In this document: positions 6,857 to 15,001 of the stretch, in pieces
Layout: each line of letters opens with the position of its first letter
Position numbering within the stretch: position 1 is the first letter of the stretch
Assembly: GCA_050954785.1 (NCBI GenBank)
Contig: JBPBQO010000159.1
Coordinates: forward strand, 1-34,329
DNA: 34,329 nt
Direction of reading: 5' to 3'
Source: Lichenicola sp050954785
GTDB lineage: Bacteria; Pseudomonadota; Alphaproteobacteria; Acetobacterales; Acetobacteraceae
The notes under the pieces: generated by a model
What the model was told of the DNA's origin: nothing
The model's database searches: none
The model's input: the letters and a program-made list of their open reading frames with translations, nothing else
Translations under genes and position numbers: made by a program

Positions 6857-8664
6857 TGTGCGGCATCGCCGGCTTCGCGCTGGCCCAGACGGCCGCTTCG
6901 GGAGTAGCGGTCGCGGGCCAGCCGGTTTTCGACAGCGCGTGCCTGACGGCCCTGGTCCGGGCACTGGCGCATCGCGGTCCGGATGGTGCCGGCCACACCA
7001 TGGTCGGGCGGGTGGCGCTGGTGCATACCAGGCTGGCGATTATCGACCTCAATGGTGGCGACCAACCCATTTTTGCCGGCCCCGCCGCCCTGGTCGCCAA
7101 TGGCGAGATCTACAACGATCTTGAACTGCGCAAGACATTGCCCGACGTGTGGTTTGCCAGCGGCAGCGACTGCGAGCCGCCGCTCCATCTGTGGCTGCGC
7201 GACGGCGTGCGGTATGTCGAGAGCCTGCGCGGCATGTACGCGATCGCGATACACGAGCGCGGCACGCATAACCTGACGCTGTCGCGCGACCCGTTCGGGA
7301 TCAAGCCGCTCTACGTCGCCGAACTGGAATCCGGCGTCGCCTTCGCGTCCGAGCCGCAGGCGCTGCTGGCAGCAGGCCTTGCGAAGCGCGAACTGCGGAC
7401 GGAGGCTCGGAACGAGCTGTTGCAGCTCCAGTTCACCACCGGCCGTGAAACCATCTTTCCCGGGATCAGGCGGGTGTTGCCCGGCGAGACGATCCGGGTG
7501 GCGAACGGCCGGGTGATCGACCGCAGCCGCATCCAGGCCTTGCCCGAGGGCCCGACAGAGGAGATCGGCGAAACCGAGGCGCTGGCCCGCCTCGATCGCG
7601 CGCTCGAGGAGAGCGTGTCGCTGCACCAGCGTGCGGACGTGCCGACCGGCATGTTCCTGTCGGGCGGAATCGACAGCGCGGCCGTGCTGCGGATGATGGC
7701 GCGGCTGGGCAACGAACGTGTGCAGGCCTTCACCGCGGCGTTCGACGTGCCGGAGGCGGCGGACGAAAGCGAGCAGGCGGGACGCCTGGCGCGTGCGGCC
7801 GGGGCCAGGCACGAGGTGATGAGGATCGACGAGGCGATGGTCTGGCGGCACCTGCCGGAGATCGTCGCCAGCATGGACGATCCGGTGGCCGACTATGCGA
7901 TCATCCCGACCTGGCTACTGGCACGGCGGGCGCGTCGCGACGTGAAGGTGATCCTCAGCGGCGAGGGCGGCGACGAGCTGTTCGCCGGCTATGGCCGCTA
8001 TCGCAGTGCGATGCGGCCCTGGTGGCGCGGCGGCCGGGCGATGCGCCGGCGCGGCACCTTCGACGGGCTGAATGTGTTGCGCTCCGATATCACCGGCGGC
8101 CGCAACCGGGACTGGCGCAGCGGGATTGCGGCGACCGAGCTGTCCGGAACCGCCAGGGCCGGGGAGCGCTCGCGGCTGGCATCGGCGCAGGCGTCCGATA
8201 TCGCGGAGTGGCTGCCGCACGACCTGCTGCTGAAGCTGGACCGGTGCCTGATGGCGCACGGTGTCGAGGGGCGCACGCCGCTGCTGGACCCCGCTGTCGC
8301 GGCGGCATCGTTCAGGTTGCCGGATGGGCTCAAGGTCCGCCGGGGGATGGGCAAGTGGCTGCTGCGCCGCTGGCTCGAGACGCAAATGCCGGAAGCGCGT
8401 CCGTTCGCGCCGAAGCAAGGCTTTACCGTGCCAGTCGGGGCCTGGATCGCGGCGCAGGGAGACCGGCTGGCGCCGCTGGTCGCAGCCCAGGGCGGCGTCG
8501 CTGAAATCGCGGCGCCGGACCGGGTGCTGGCGCTGTTCCGCAATGCGACAGGCCGTCGCGAACAGCATGCGGCCTGGACCCTGCTGTTCTATGCGCTGTG
8601 GCATCGCACCCACATCCAGGGAAAGCTGCCGGCAGGCGACGTGTTCGAGACTTTGGCGGGGTAG
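6856..8664 (+). CDS. asnB: Asparagine synthetase B-type glutamine amidotransferase
   Basis: Glutamine-hydrolysing, ATP-dependent amide-forming enzyme. It begins MCGIAGF, so Cys2 becomes the N-terminal nucleophile after Met removal; this fixes the start at 6856 even though the frame is open upstream. The class II amidotransferase domain (1 to about 215) shows HRGPDG, HTRLAIIDLNGGDQP and ANGEIYND. The synthetase domain carries the PP-loop SGGIDS at residues 269-274 and EGGDELFAGYGRY. Length is 602 aa. True asparagine synthesis is possible. However, the overlap with two glycosyltransferases suggests amidation of a sugar acid in a surface glycan, as with AsnB-like proteins of O-antigen clusters. 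That role is inferred. Confidence 0.88.
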   Translation: MCGIAGFALAQTAASGVAVAGQPVFDSACLTALVRALAHRGPDGAGHTMVGRVALVHTRLAIIDLNGGDQPIFAGPAALVANGEIYNDLELRKTLPDVWFASGSDCEPPLHLWLRDGVRYVESLRGMYAIAIHERGTHNLTLSRDPFGIKPLYVAELESGVAFASEPQALLAAGLAKRELRTEARNELLQLQFTTGRETIFPGIRRVLPGETIRVANGRVIDRSRIQALPEGPTEEIGETEALARLDRALEESVSLHQRADVPTGMFLSGGIDSAAVLRMMARLGNERVQAFTAAFDVPEAADESEQAGRLARAAGARHEVMRIDEAMVWRHLPEIVASMDDPVADYAIIPTWLLARRARRDVKVILSGEGGDELFAGYGRYRSAMRPWWRGGRAMRRRGTFDGLNVLRSDITGGRNRDWRSGIAATELSGTARAGERSRLASAQASDIAEWLPHDLLLKLDRCLMAHGVEGRTPLLDPAVAAASFRLPDGLKVRRGMGKWLLRRWLETQMPEARPFAPKQGFTVPVGAWIAAQGDRLAPLVAAQGGVAEIAAPDRVLALFRNATGRREQHAAWTLLFYALWHRTHIQGKLPAGDVFETLAG

Positions 8665-9017
8665 CGATGGGCGACATGGTGATCGTCGCCTGTTGGCCAG
8701 AACCGGACTGCGCCGCCTCGGGCTCGCCGCCGATCGCCCGGCGCTGGCGATGACGGTACGACATGGTCGTCGAGGTGTTCGAATGGCATGCAGGCGCATT
8801 GATGACCGCGCATGAACGCCTCGAGATTCTGGCACTGTGGGAGCGCTACGCGCTGGTGTTCGATGACGTACCGCTGAACGGGCAGCGGAAACGGCGGCGC
8901 AGTTCGTCCCGGTCCATTCCTGATTCAGGAACGATGGCGAGTTGAACTAAAGGAGTTGTTGTCACAGGGCCGTCCATAAACGAGAATCGGTATCGTGAGT
9001 CCGATTTGAGTGCCTTG
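8665..9017 (+). other. Spacer with two short unrecognised frames
   Basis: Between asnB and the Mrr-fusion gene there are about 350 bp. ATG 8667 gives a 28-codon frame to a TGA near 8753. ATG 8763 gives a 60-codon frame ending at 8945 (begins MVVEVFEWHAGALM, ends in a Ser/Arg-rich tail). I recognise neither. Their adjacency in different frames would fit the debris of one former gene, but they may also be chance frames in GC-rich DNA. The last 60 bp hold a possible promoter for the next gene, listed separately. Confidence 0.3.
8959..8987 (+). promoter_or_regulatory. Possible sigma-70 promoter for the Mrr-fusion gene
   Basis: TTGTCA at 8959-8964, a 17-bp spacer and GAGAAT at 8982-8987. The -35 has five consensus matches and the -10 four. 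The predicted start of transcription (about 8994) leaves a 24-nt leader before the ATG at 9018. This is judged by eye only. Confidence 0.35.
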
Positions 9018-10673
9018 ATGACGCGCGTCGCGTTGCCCTTGTTCCTGCTTTTGATGCCGACAGCGGGTGTCGCGGAGTCCGCACGCATCGGCCCTAGCTT
9101 CGTCTGCCCGCGTCCGGCCCCCGCCGACAGGCTGTCGCAACTGATCTGCGACAATGCCGACATGAGCCGCGAGGAGCTGACGCTCGCGCAGTCGTACCAG
9201 GCGCTCCGGCATCTGTATGGCCCGAACGGATGGAAAGCGCTGCGAGCGCAAGCCGCGTCCTTCGACACCAGGCTTCGGGCCGCCTGCAATGTTCCGGCAT
9301 CGAGTGCGCGGCATCGCACGATGCCGCCCGGCGTGCCGGCCTGCTATGTCGCGCGGACGGAGACGGACCGCGCGATCTGGCTCGAGCGAATGTCGGGGCC
9401 GGCGCGCGAGGAGGCGTCGCGGCCGGTCGAACAGGCGATGGCCTTGCAGCAGCGCCTGGTCGATCTGGGATTCCTGGCGGCAGGAACCGAGGCCGACGGG
9501 GTCTATGGCGACGCGACGCGGACCGCGATCATGACGTGGCAGCGCGTCGCGCGCAGGTCGGATGCGACTGGTTTCATGTCGGACGCCGATGCCGTCGCGC
9601 TGCGCAGCCCCGTCGTCGCGGCCGACATGTTCCGGACGGCGACGATGGTCCTGGCATGCTCGGATCTACGTGCGGGCGGCGTATACGCGATCGCTCCGGA
9701 TCGTTCCGACGGGCGCTGCTTCGAAGCTCTTCCGGCGCAACGTTGGGAAAAAGTGTCGGAGGAACGCGGGCTGCTTCTGCTGCGGCGTGTCCCGGCGGTA
9801 GTGGGTGAACCTCCGCTGTATTTTCGCGCGCAGGATGTGACCATTGTCGTGGACCGGCGGCCATTGGCGCCCATACCGAAACAGGAAATTCTCAGGACGA
9901 AGCAGCCGGAACAGCCGGCGACCGGCTCCGGCTTTATCGGTCGGATCGCGGTCGCCGTTCTGGCGATCGCCGGGATGTTGCTGGGTCTGGGCACCGTGCG
10001 TCGTCTGCACGGTGCGCGGGCGCGACGGCGACGGGTCCGGAAAGCGTTCGAACTGGCGATGAAGGAAGTCGCGACCCACCAGCGCACGCTGCAGATCAGG
10101 AAACTGCAACTGGTCGGCGTCGACGCATACGGGACGATCGATCTTGCCAAGTGGAACAAGGAACGAGCGTATTTCTACAAGACCCGGATCATGCCGCTGC
10201 TGGCGGCGAATGCGCTCGATGACCAGTGGGCACTGATCAACGGCGAAGTCGAGCACCGGCTCGAGCTGGCGGCGTCGGCGCCGGGCAAGCCCGAGGCTGC
10301 ACTCGAGCGCTTCGTCAGCGATCCGCGGATATTCGACCCGAGGATGGAGCCGGCCGACTACGAGCGCCATTGCGCGATGCTGCTGCGCGCGGCCGGCTGG
10401 AAGGCGCAGGTGACGGCGGCAAGCGGAGACCAGGGCACGGACGTACTGGCGCGTCGCGCCGGCAGGACGCTGGTTCTGCAGTGCAAGCTGTATAGCAATC
10501 CGGTCGGCAATTCGGCGGTGCAGGAAATCTCGGCGGCCCGGCTGCATCAACGGGCCGATCTGGCGGCCGTGGTGTCGAACGCGTCGTTCACGCCGGCGGC
10601 AAGGCAGCTTGCCCGCACGAACGGGGTCTACCTGATCCACCACGAGGAACTGCGGGCTTTTGATCGGTCCTGA
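9018..10673 (+). CDS. Membrane-anchored Mrr-type nuclease with LprI-like and peptidoglycan-binding domains
   Basis: Multi-domain protein of 551 aa. Residues 1-20 form a signal peptide (hydrophobic core PLFLLLMPTAGVA). About 28-120 is a Cys-containing helical segment resembling the lysozyme-inhibitor LprI/DUF1311 type (SQLICDNADMSREELTLAQ). About 140-192 is a peptidoglycan-binding_1 domain (LQQRLVDLGFL, GVYGDATRTAIMTWQ). About 307-326 is a transmembrane helix followed by Arg-rich sequence. About 440-548 is a restriction-endonuclease (Mrr_cat) domain with Glu449, Asp475 in GDQGTDVL, and Gln488-Cys489-Lys490, i.e. the E...D...QxK nuclease site. The predicted topology puts the wall-binding part in the periplasm and the nuclease in the cytosol. 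A TTG at 9006 is an alternative start. Domain calls are by motif; a role in defence against incoming DNA is inference. Confidence 0.8.
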   Translation: MTRVALPLFLLLMPTAGVAESARIGPSFVCPRPAPADRLSQLICDNADMSREELTLAQSYQALRHLYGPNGWKALRAQAASFDTRLRAACNVPASSARHRTMPPGVPACYVARTETDRAIWLERMSGPAREEASRPVEQAMALQQRLVDLGFLAAGTEADGVYGDATRTAIMTWQRVARRSDATGFMSDADAVALRSPVVAADMFRTATMVLACSDLRAGGVYAIAPDRSDGRCFEALPAQRWEKVSEERGLLLLRRVPAVVGEPPLYFRAQDVTIVVDRRPLAPIPKQEILRTKQPEQPATGSGFIGRIAVAVLAIAGMLLGLGTVRRLHGARARRRRVRKAFELAMKEVATHQRTLQIRKLQLVGVDAYGTIDLAKWNKERAYFYKTRIMPLLAANALDDQWALINGEVEHRLELAASAPGKPEAALERFVSDPRIFDPRMEPADYERHCAMLLRAAGWKAQVTAASGDQGTDVLARRAGRTLVLQCKLYSNPVGNSAVQEISAARLHQRADLAAVVSNASFTPAARQLARTNGVYLIHHEELRAFDRS

Positions 10674-10725
10674 CGAACGGACCATGATAAGGGCCTGATT
10701 TCTGCGAGTTCTCGGGGATGATCTG

Positions 10726-12138
10726 GTGAGTATGCAACATCCGGGCGCAGACGGGAGCGCCGGGCACACGGCGGTGTCGTCGGAAGACGATGGCCTGCCG
10801 GCCTCGCGCCGTTACTGGGCGATGGCCACGATCTTTCTCGGGATCAGCATGGCGGTGCTCGACGGCACGATCTCGAACGTGGCCCTGCCGACGATCGCCC
10901 GCGACCTGCATGTCAGCCCGGCATCCTCGATCTGGGTGGTCAACGCGTATCAGCTCGCCATCACGGTGAGCCTGCTGCCGCTGGCATCGCTGGGCGAAAT
11001 CGTCGGCTACCAGCGCGTCTACCGCGCGGGTCTCGTGCTGTTCATGATCGGCTCGCTATTGTGCTCGCTTTCGGGATCGCTGGTCGGCCTGACGCTCGCA
11101 CGCGTGCTGCAGGGATTCGGCGCGGCAGGCATCATGAGCGTCAACGCCGCACTGGTTCGCTTCATCTACCCGAAGCGCCATCTCGGACGGGGCATCGGCC
11201 TGAATGCGATGGTGGTTGCATTGGCGACGGCGATCGGACCGACGGTCGCCGCCGGAATTCTTGCCGTGGCCGACTGGCCCTGGCTGTTCGCGGTCAACGT
11301 GCCGATCGGCATCGTGGCGGTGTTGATCGCGATCACCAGCCTTCCGCGGACACCGGTTGCCGTGCGCCCGTTCGACACGGTGAGCGCGCTGCTGAGTGCA
11401 GCGACGTTCGGCCTGCTGATCGTTTCCATCGATAGCGTCGGTCACAAGTCGGGAGTGCCCTTGCTGGTCGCCACGACGATCGCGACCCTGGCGTGCGGCG
11501 TCCTGCTGGTTCGCCGGCAGATCGGGCAGCCGGCTCCGTTGCTGCCGATCGACCTCCTGCGGATACCGATCTTCGCGCTGTCGATCGCGACCTCGGTCCT
11601 GTCGTTCGCGGCGCAGATGGTCGCCTTCGTGTCGCTGCCGTTCTACATCCAAAACACGCTCGGCCATTCTGAAGTGCAGACCGGCCTGCTGCTGACGCCG
11701 TGGCCGCTGGCCCTGGTCGTGGTGGCGCCGGTGGCCGGCCGCTTGTCGGACCGCGTCCCGGCCGGGCTGCTGGGTGCGCTCGGCCTGCTGGCGATGGGCG
11801 CCGGATTGTTGCTGATCGCCGCCTTGCCGGCGCATCCGGACAATGTCGCGCTGATCTGGCGGCTGGCCCTGTGCGGTGCCGGGTTCGGCCTGTTCCAGAC
11901 GCCGAACAACCGGACGATGCTGCTGTCCGCTCCACGGAGCCGGTCCGGCGGCGCCAGCGGGATGCTGTCCACCGCCCGACTGCTTGGCCAGACCAGCGGT
12001 GCGGCGTTCGTCGCGATGATTTTTCTGCTGACCCATGACCGCGGTTCGACGGCATGCCTTGAGGTTGCCGCCGGCTTCGCACTGGTCGCGGCCATCATCA
12101 GCCTGTCGCGGCTCGGAACGCCGCGTGCAAGCCACTGA
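10726..12138 (+). CDS. DHA2-family MFS multidrug exporter
   Basis: Proton-driven drug antiporter of the EmrB/QacA type with about 14 hydrophobic helices in 470 aa, in the inner membrane. The helix 1 motif LDGTISNVALPTIARDL, with its membrane-embedded Asp, is characteristic of DHA2. Next come WVVNAYQLAIT, the helix 4 Arg in ARVLQGFGAAGIMSVN, and a motif C-like stretch GPTVAAGIL in helix 5. The start is GTG 10726, about 7 nt after a GGGGA; ATG 10732 is the alternative. No periplasmic adaptor (EmrA/HlyD) or TetR/MarR regulator is adjacent, so the substrate and control are unknown. Confidence 0.87.
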   Translation: MSMQHPGADGSAGHTAVSSEDDGLPASRRYWAMATIFLGISMAVLDGTISNVALPTIARDLHVSPASSIWVVNAYQLAITVSLLPLASLGEIVGYQRVYRAGLVLFMIGSLLCSLSGSLVGLTLARVLQGFGAAGIMSVNAALVRFIYPKRHLGRGIGLNAMVVALATAIGPTVAAGILAVADWPWLFAVNVPIGIVAVLIAITSLPRTPVAVRPFDTVSALLSAATFGLLIVSIDSVGHKSGVPLLVATTIATLACGVLLVRRQIGQPAPLLPIDLLRIPIFALSIATSVLSFAAQMVAFVSLPFYIQNTLGHSEVQTGLLLTPWPLALVVVAPVAGRLSDRVPAGLLGALGLLAMGAGLLLIAALPAHPDNVALIWRLALCGAGFGLFQTPNNRTMLLSAPRSRSGGASGMLSTARLLGQTSGAAFVAMIFLLTHDRGSTACLEVAAGFALVAAIISLSRLGTPRASH

Positions 12139-12246
12139 TCGCCGATTCCATGGATTGATCCTGCGAGGCCTCGGACCTGTATCGCCGTCGGCGTTGTCCG
12201 GCGCTAGAAGCGTTGCAACCCTTTAACTGTCAGGCGACGGACCCCG

Positions 12247-12879
12247 ATGCTGAAATTCTTCAGATCGCTGATGCCCAAGGACGAACGTTTCGTGCAGCGC
12301 CTGGCCGAGCATTCGCGGCATGTGGTCGATGGCGCCATCGCCTTCCGCGGACTGCTGTCCGGGCAGAACGGCGATGCCAGCTACCTGGCACTCTGCGGCT
12401 TCGAGGAGGCTGCCGACGAGGTCACCCGCCAGACCGTGCAGGCGATCCATCGCAGCTTCATAACCCCGTTCGACCGGTCGCAGATCCTGGACCTGACCAC
12501 GGCGCTGGACGACACGATCGACCTGATGAAGGAGGCCGGGCGGCGCATCAGGCTGTACGGGATCACCTACACGCCGGAGATGCTCGGCATGGCCGAGTGC
12601 GCGGTGCGGGCGACGACCGAGATCCGGGATGCCATGCCGATGCTGGGTAATATCGGCCGGAACGTCGAACTGCTCGGCGCGATGCAGGAGCGGGTCCGGG
12701 CGGCGGAAGGCGAGGCGGACGAGCTGCTCAATCGCGGCCTGCTGACCCTGTTCGCCAGCGACAATTCGGCCGGCGACAAGCTGACCGTCGAGAAGGTGTA
12801 CGACCTGATCGAAAGCGTGGTCGATCGCTGCGAGGACGTCATCGACGTGATCGAGGGCATCGTGGTCGAGCAGGTCTGA
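12247..12879 (+). CDS. DUF47 family, PhoU-like phosphate transport regulator
   Basis: All-helical cytosolic protein of 210 aa, with the family start MLKFFRSLMPKDERFVQRLAEH and repeated acidic helices (ALDDTIDLMKEAGRRI, VYDLIESVVDRCEDVIDVIE). These match the DUF47 (Pfam PF01865; also TIGR00153) fold, related to PhoU, which binds metal clusters through acidic motifs. It sits 35 bp upstream of the PiT transporter in the same direction, the classic pairing in which the DUF47 protein is needed for or modulates PiT activity. I found only one CTGTCA-like half site upstream, too little to call a Pho box. Confidence 0.9.
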   Translation: MLKFFRSLMPKDERFVQRLAEHSRHVVDGAIAFRGLLSGQNGDASYLALCGFEEAADEVTRQTVQAIHRSFITPFDRSQILDLTTALDDTIDLMKEAGRRIRLYGITYTPEMLGMAECAVRATTEIRDAMPMLGNIGRNVELLGAMQERVRAAEGEADELLNRGLLTLFASDNSAGDKLTVEKVYDLIESVVDRCEDVIDVIEGIVVEQV

Positions 12880-12914
12880 GCGGCGATGGCACACGCAAGG
12901 CAGGGGCTACGGGC

Positions 12915-13904
12915 ATGACGGCGAGCCTGGTGGCACTGGTCGCGGTGGCGCTGTTCTTCGATTTCCTCAACGGCATGCATGATTCCGCCAACTCGATCGC
13001 GACGGTGGTGTCCACCCGGGTGATGCGTCCGGTGACGGCGGTGATCTGGGCGGCATTCTTCAATTTCGTGGCGTTCATGGTGTTCGGGCTGCATGTCGCC
13101 CACACCGTCGGCGCCGGGCTGGTGGCGCCCGGCCTGATCGACGAGCAGGTGGTGTTCGGCGCGCTGATCGGCGCGATCACCTGGAACATCGTCACCTGGT
13201 ACTTCGGTATCCCGTCCAGCAGCAGCCACGCCCTGATCGGCGGCCTGGTCGGCGCCGGCATGGCCAAGGCCGGGCCCGGCGGCATCCTGTGGAGCGGCCT
13301 CGATACGGTCACGGTGGCGATCGTGCTGTCGCCGGCGATCGGGCTGGTGCTGGCGATGGCGTTGATGCTCGGGACCGCGTGGCTGTCGGTACGGTCCACG
13401 CCGCTCGGCGCCGACCGCCGGTTCCGCCGGCTGCAGGTGGTGTCCTCGGCACTGATCAGCCTCGGCCATGGCGGCAACGACGCGCAGAAGACGATGGGGG
13501 TGATCACCGTGCTGCTGGCCTCGCAGGGGGTGCTGAAGGGCGGGTTCCATGTGCCGCTCTGGGTGGTCCTGTCATGCCAGTCGGCCATGGCGCTCGGCAC
13601 CTTCAGCGGCGGCTGGCGGATCGTGCGGACGGTCGGCACGCGGATCACCGACCTCAAGCCGATACAGGGGTTCTGCGCCGAGACCGGCGGGGCGATCGCG
13701 CTGTTCGGCGCCACCTGGCTCGGCATCCCGGTGTCGACGACCCATACGGTGACCGGCTCGATCGTCGGGGTCGGTGCCGCCCGCCGGCCGTCGGCGGTGC
13801 GCTGGGGAATAGCGCGCAGCATCGTGGTGGCCTGGGTGGTGACGCTGCCGGCATCCGCGCTGGTGGGTGCCGTGTTCTATTGGCTGGCGCAAGCGGTGAG
13901 CTGA
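12915..13904 (+). CDS. pit: Low-affinity inorganic phosphate transporter PiT
   Basis: Inner-membrane symporter for metal-phosphate and protons (329 aa, about ten hydrophobic helices). The two inverted family signatures are present. The N-terminal one is FLNGMHDSANSIATVVSTRV with Asp23 and Asn26. The C-terminal one is LGHGGNDAQKTMGVI with Asn188-Asp189. Further blocks PSSSSHALIGGLVGAG and PVSTTHTVTGSIVGVG are the paired Ser-rich re-entrant segments. The short length, without a large central loop, is typical of the alphaproteobacterial form. It follows the DUF47 gene and is probably co-transcribed. A hairpin-rich spacer follows its stop. Confidence 0.94.
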   Translation: MTASLVALVAVALFFDFLNGMHDSANSIATVVSTRVMRPVTAVIWAAFFNFVAFMVFGLHVAHTVGAGLVAPGLIDEQVVFGALIGAITWNIVTWYFGIPSSSSHALIGGLVGAGMAKAGPGGILWSGLDTVTVAIVLSPAIGLVLAMALMLGTAWLSVRSTPLGADRRFRRLQVVSSALISLGHGGNDAQKTMGVITVLLASQGVLKGGFHVPLWVVLSCQSAMALGTFSGGWRIVRTVGTRITDLKPIQGFCAETGGAIALFGATWLGIPVSTTHTVTGSIVGVGAARRPSAVRWGIARSIVVAWVVTLPASALVGAVFYWLAQAVS

Positions 13905-13943
13905 AAAACCGTTGTAGAGCCTGACCTATCCAGGAAGGCCAAC

Positions 13944-14096
13944 GGCTCGCCTTTGGAAGCCAACTATTTAAACAATTGGATTCTCAAGGCGAGCCTTGAG
14001 CGGGTCCAGGGCAGCGCCCTGATCTTGTGAGCGCCGGCCATGCGCGGAGTGCCGCTTCGGCCCACCGTCTCCCAGCCGCACACCGGCTTGTGTGCG
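13944..14096. repeat. Hairpin cluster downstream of pit
   Basis: Four stems lie in the 255-bp spacer 13905-14159. (1) GGCTCGCCTT 13944-13953 pairs with AAGGCGAGCC 13986-13995. (2) CTCAAGG 13983-13989, loop CGAG, CCTTGAG 13994-14000, which shares its 5' arm with the 3' arm of stem 1, so 1 and 2 exclude each other. (3) CAGGGC 14007-14012, loop AGC, GCCCTG 14016-14021. (4) CGCACAC 14077-14083, 6-nt loop, GTGTGCG 14090-14096. None is followed by a T-run, so none is a textbook terminator. One or more may end pit transcription or be part of a dispersed palindromic repeat. Confidence 0.6.
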
Positions 14097-14159
14097 AGCC
14101 GCATCGGTCCCGGGAGCGATTCGGGCGTTCGCTCGGCGGACTATCCGAGGAGCCGCGTC

Positions 14160-14927
14160 ATGAAGCTTGAAAGCAGGATCGCGATCGTGACCGGAGCCGA
14201 TTCCGGGATCGGCCAGGCGATCGCCGAGTTGTTTGCCCGCGAAGGCGCCGATGTGTGCATCGGCTATCACACCGATCGCGAGGGTGCCGAGGAAACCAGG
14301 CGCCGTGTCGAGAAGGCCGGGCGGCGTGCCGTCGTGGTTCAGGGCGATGTCGGCCGGCCCGCAGATGTCGAGGCGTTGTTCCAGGCCGCGTCCGAACTCG
14401 GGATCGTGGACGTGTTGGTCAACAATGCCGGCAAGAGCATGAGCGGCACGCCGGTCGCCGAGCTCGAGGACGACATGCTGGAGCTGGTTCTCCGCACCGA
14501 CCTGATGGGGCCGCTGTTCTGCTGCCGCGCCTTCATCCGGCTGCGTCAGAAGCACGGCGGCAAGGGCCGGATCGTGACCATCAGTTCGGTGGCCCAGCAT
14601 CTGCCGACACCCGGCAGCGCGCCGTATGGCATGGCAAAGGCCGGGGTCGGCTCGCTGACCCGCAGTCTTGCCATCGAGTTGGCACCGGACCGGATCAACG
14701 TGAACAACATAGCGCCCGGCCTGATCCAGACGCCGATGACGCAGGCGGTGCTGGACGATCCGGAAAAGAGCAAGAAATCGATGGAGGAGATCCCCTGGCA
14801 CCGGCCGGGACAGCCCGAGGAGATCGCGCGGCTGGCAGTGTTTCTGGCGTCCGACGACGCCGACTACGTGACCGGCCAGACCTGGACCATGGATGGCGGC
14901 CTGACGATGAACTGGGGCGGCGCCTGA
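14160..14927 (+). CDS. SDR-family oxidoreductase (glucose-1-dehydrogenase-like)
   Basis: Classical short-chain dehydrogenase of 255 aa. It shows the cofactor motif TGADSGIG (11-18), GDVG near 62-65, and NNAG (88-91). Ser143 in ISSVAQH and Y156-x3-K160 (YGMAK) make the catalytic triad, and VNNIAPGLIQTPM follows. The C-terminal GQTWTMDGGLTMNWGGA block is typical of the glucose-1-dehydrogenase-like subgroup. After beta-2 the sequence is YHTDREGAEE, a Thr/Asp-Arg type more often linked with NADP(H), but this is not firm. Start is the ATG at 14160 after a GAGGAG. It is complete, in contrast to the SDR remnant near 1.2 kb. Substrate unknown. Confidence 0.88.
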   Translation: MKLESRIAIVTGADSGIGQAIAELFAREGADVCIGYHTDREGAEETRRRVEKAGRRAVVVQGDVGRPADVEALFQAASELGIVDVLVNNAGKSMSGTPVAELEDDMLELVLRTDLMGPLFCCRAFIRLRQKHGGKGRIVTISSVAQHLPTPGSAPYGMAKAGVGSLTRSLAIELAPDRINVNNIAPGLIQTPMTQAVLDDPEKSKKSMEEIPWHRPGQPEEIARLAVFLASDDADYVTGQTWTMDGGLTMNWGGA

Positions 14928-15001
14928 GCTTTCTGCGACCGGTGTTCGGGCGGGGTGTCGTGGCGTAGGCTCGGCATCCTGACCGTCACGAGGCACCGCC
15001 G

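Noticed and set aside
12195..12246. Pho box upstream of the DUF47 gene
   Set aside because: Only a single CTGTCAG half site; the direct repeat with 4-nt spacing expected for PhoB is missing.
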